Of a stretch of 64,000 nt of DNA, positions 61,118 to 64,000 are shown piece by piece. Source of the stretch: Sacculina carcini (lineage: Eukaryota; Arthropoda; Thecostraca; Sacculinidae); NCBI GenBank assembly GCA_916048095.2, contig OU696581.1:1171945-1235944 (forward strand). Direction: 5' to 3'. Made by a program: the position numbers and the translations under genes. Every line of letters begins with the position of its first letter. The stretch's first letter is position 1. The notes under the pieces were generated by a model. That model had not been told where the DNA came from. It was given only the letters and a program-made list of their open reading frames with translations, and did not search any database.

Positions 61118-61636
61118 ATGCGCCGACGAGAGACTATAAAACGTTGCAACCAACAAACCCGCTATTTAGTAGCTTCACACGGCTGGTTGGTCGTGTGTAT
61201 TGATAGAGATTGTGCGAAACTGCGACTCATCACAGCAAATCCTCAGTTTGCTTACGAAAATTACGCGCTGGCGAAAGCAAAAAAGTCGATATTTGGCTTT
61301 TTTTTGTCACATCTGCGAGTGTTCGACCGAATTATTAAGCGTAACCTTTGACCGACGGATAATAATTAATTTACGCATCAACAAAACTAAACATACAGCA
61401 AAAATACACAGTTGTGACGCACCACGGTGCAACTGTGGTTGGAGCTATCCAAATAGAAGAATAATTGGCAAAAACACGTTTATTATATATGCGCAAATCA
61501 ACAACAATTGCAAGTAGAAAATATATACTTAATAATTCGTCCGCTAGAATAGTTCTGCTAAGCTGCACGTGTTATTTGAGTGTGAACGGCAGCAGAGGTC
61601 GGTGAGCAAGCAGCACAGAATCAAGAAGTTTCGAAA

Positions 61637-62273
61637 ATGATGGGTAAGCACAGCTCTCCCAGTTTTCTGCTATATAAATATGACAAAAACTAACTAATCT
61701 AATCACCTCACTATCCAATCTGCACTGAATTTGCCTATGCAATCGAATTTCTCCAAGAAATCAATTGTTCTACAAACGGATATGGACTTATTTGGAACAA
61801 AGTACATACAAACACACACATACCTTTGTGATGAGTCGGTCAAAAGTAATACACAAAATTAAAACACTATCGTCTTCACGAAGAATAAATAAAAATGGTG
61901 TTATTTTTAATACAATAGATGTGCGACATTCTACATGAAGCAGAAAGATACACAAACGTGACTATATGCTTTGATATACGTTTATTCTATTTACTGACAT
62001 GAAAACTGGTTCGCAATGTTGACCAGTGTTTTTTGTTGTTGCGTTTATTGCACTCCTTTTGTCGAACAAAACGGCTTTTCAGTGCAAAATTACTATGCAA
62101 AAGATACATATATGTATATATATAGTCTCACCATCCACACACACACACACACACATAGATATGTTCGCTAAGTATTTGAGTTTTACACGAATAAACAGAT
62201 CTCATTGTGTACAGTTTTGCACGCCCACTACCGCATAATTTAGTCTCCTGCGCACCGCATAAGTGTTAAATAA

Positions 62274-62324
<51 letters not shown>

Positions 62325-63585
62325 GTGTGCAGACGATGAGTGTCGTGTGGAGGCGATGCTGGGGCAGGTAATGAGGTACCGACCTCGAGCTCTCTCCGAG
62401 CTCACCACGGCAACCAGATTCAGTCGCTCCGAAATCAAACACATCTACCGCGGCTTCAAACAGGCACACAAACAGAATTCAGAAACAGAAGAAACACACA
62501 CACACACACACACACGCACACACACACACACGTTGGACAGTGGTTCCCAACCCTTTTTGTGATCGAGAACCACACGGAGGTGGTTCCATACAGTCGCCGC
62601 GTACCACTTGGTTACGGGAGAATTCAGTTTGATCAGATATCACTTGATTTACATAATTGTACAAGTAGAACACACAGAAACAACTCAATGAGAGTAGTGT
62701 ATCTGCTTCTTCTCCACCAGCTGCTCAATGAGGAGCATTACTTTGGTCACACACGTCGGAAATCATGCCCTGGTGCTATTCTTCATAACACCGAAATTAC
62801 CACAGTTTGAAAACCAATAAAGTAAATCGGGGTGAATGATATCCTATCCCTCCTGTCTACAAATTGTGACACAACAAACATAATTCAGTTGTCGTGTGCG
62901 CAGATAAATGAGGACGTGTTTTGCCTGTGTATAGGAGTGTCCCATGGGTACAGTGGACGAAGACACGTTCAAACATCTCTTCGCGCAATTCTATCCGTTC
63001 GGAGGTGAGCAAGTTTTTAGATGACTTCAGAACTCTGCTGACCATTTGATAAAACATAAGACTTATTTCTAAACACAGGAAAATACAAGCAATTTATGTA
63101 TTGTTTAAATAGAAAAATAGGTAGTTATCTTGAATGCCAGAATTACGAGCTTTTTGAAGAATTATTTGCATTAAAAAAAGACAAATTCTCACATAGCTCA
63201 GGAAAATGTAATTTTTCAGAAGCGCACCAATTGTGCAATAGCACAGTTATTTATGGCAGCGAGCCGATGTAGCACATTGAGTGTCGCTCATTTCATTTCA
63301 TATTTCGTTCTAGATTTCCCAGTCAAGTACTGAGCTGAAAAAACTTATCCCAAGCAGCCTTTTTAGCGAATTTTCACGTACATTTGAAAGAAAATCAAAT
63401 CGACCGATAGAAGTGAAAATTTATACACTTGAAACTGAACTTTCACCCACACACCCACATACACACACAGACTTTGCGTATCGCGATGTATTGTTTACTT
63501 GTTTTTTGACGCAGACGCGACCAAATATGCACAGTTCGTGTTTGCCACGATAAAATCACCCGGCTCCAACATCATAACATTCGAG
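61637..63585 (+). CDS. KCNIP: Kv channel-interacting protein (KChIP-like NCS calcium sensor), partial
   Basis: KChIPs are EF-hand proteins bound to Kv4 channel N-termini that tune trafficking and inactivation. Four exons join in phase: 61637-61643, 62333-62463, 62935-63004, 63515-63585 (93 aa); the rest lies right of the window. The text YRPRALSELTTATRFSRSEI, KHIYRGFKQECPMGTVDED, TFKHLFAQFYPFGDATKYAQ matches the KChIP core. EF1 shows the usual disabling CPMG; the second loop reads KSPGSNIITFE, lacking the Asp at loop position 1. The N-terminus is very short (MMDDECRVE), like a core without the variable extension; other first exons may exist. Exon 2 ends at CAG followed by GC, implying a GC-AG intron. 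The acceptor of exon 2 follows a long UG repeat. Confidence 0.92.
62274..62322. repeat. (GT)n tract upstream of KChIP exon 2
   Basis: About 24 perfect GT units that end ten bases before the exon 2 acceptor. Confidence 0.95.
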
Positions 63586-63771
63586 GTGAGAACATGCCAG
63601 CCTTCCAGCACTGCTTTGTGTGTTCAGTTCAGTTCAGTTCAATATATATACTTCAAAGCACACAGTACAAATATACACCAACCAAATAGTCAAATTTATA
63701 TACATAAACTATATGAACAAAGTTTAAATATCAAATAACCGGTCGAGCTTTCGCTCTTTCAGCTATAAACA

Positions 63772-63830
<59 letters not shown>

Positions 63831-64000
63831 CGTCACAAAACACAGCCGCAAAATGATGGATCATATTGTAGTGTGGCAACGCTATTTACTATGCGCTCAG
63901 CATCGATCCACAAAGTTCAACCAAAAATCGAGCAAATTGTGACCAAATTGCACGGATCAGCGCTTTTGTTGCACTTGCAAGGCGAAATGCATGCAACGAC
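63586..64000. other. KChIP intron to window edge
   Basis: No further exon seen. It contains a TTCAG tandem patch with LINE-like 3' character (about 63628-63645) and a (CA)n tract at 63768-63829. Confidence 0.5.

Larger units (their letters stand above)
58983..61636. other. Divergent intergenic region RPL4 / KChIP
   Basis: Apart from a zinc-finger transposon scrap (59786-60060) and a long GT tract (60770-61117) I see nothing coding with confidence. It should contain both promoters; TATAAAA at about 61135 lies 500 bp before the KChIP start and may be fortuitous. Confidence 0.4.

Noticed and set aside
60733-61351. Cys/Val-rich frames up to 198 aa
   Set aside because: Translation of a (GT)n tract, with the reverse strand giving His/Thr runs. 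No conserved domain.

Overview
This window comes from an animal nuclear genome. The genes have short GT-AG introns and encode animal-specific families: a gamma-secretase subunit, a 7SK/P-TEFb inhibitor, a GA-binding protein beta subunit, a FET RNA-binding protein and a Kv-channel-interacting protein. The non-coding DNA is full of CA/TG microsatellites, tRNA-derived SINEs, CR1/L2-like LINE remnants and DNA transposons. Exons are GC-rich and flanks AT-rich. A bilaterian invertebrate is the safest reading; I cannot name the phylum from this sequence.

Layout. (1) 1-5411, minus: N-terminal half of an SMPD4 (neutral sphingomyelinase 3) homologue, running off the left edge. One of its introns holds a minus-strand ORF for a secreted protein built of 8-residue repeats. 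(2) 6174-7986, plus: a complete three-exon PEN-2 gene (101 aa), divergent from SMPD4. (3) 8498-9808, minus: an intronless HEXIM-like gene, convergent with PEN-2. (4) 10769-20607: a 9.8-kb foldback/MULE-like element with about 3.8-kb inverted arms, each carrying an 84-bp tandem array, flanked by a 9-bp target duplication. (5) 20705-22115: a 5'-truncated LINE. (6) 22675-28463, minus: a GABPB-like gene (ankyrin repeats to C-terminal coiled coil). (7) 29624-35734, plus: a complete eight-exon FET (FUS/TAF15/cabeza-like) gene, divergent from GABPB. (8) 37245-53810: five tandem segmental duplications in which hAT-like, LINE and MITE insertions can be ordered in time. (9) 54202-58982, minus: complete ribosomal protein L4. 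(10) 61637-63585 and beyond, plus: first four exons of a KChIP-like calcium sensor, running off the right edge.

The host genes do not form a pathway. Three of them (HEXIM, GABPB, FET) act in RNA polymerase II transcription; the others are membrane lipid, protease, ribosome and channel-regulation genes.

The most interesting signals are these. At least eleven 3' splice sites, in four of the genes, are preceded by UG-repeat tracts. HEXIM carries PDNT in place of its PYNT inhibitory motif, and PEN-2 carries DELSF in place of DYLSF. The large foldback element has a clean 9-bp target duplication. The five-unit array preserves an empty hAT target site. The repeat-protein ORF is cut short by a stop codon inside its own in-frame array. 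Exon boundaries were worked out by eye from splice consensus, phase continuity and remembered family conservation; phases close in every gene joined here.
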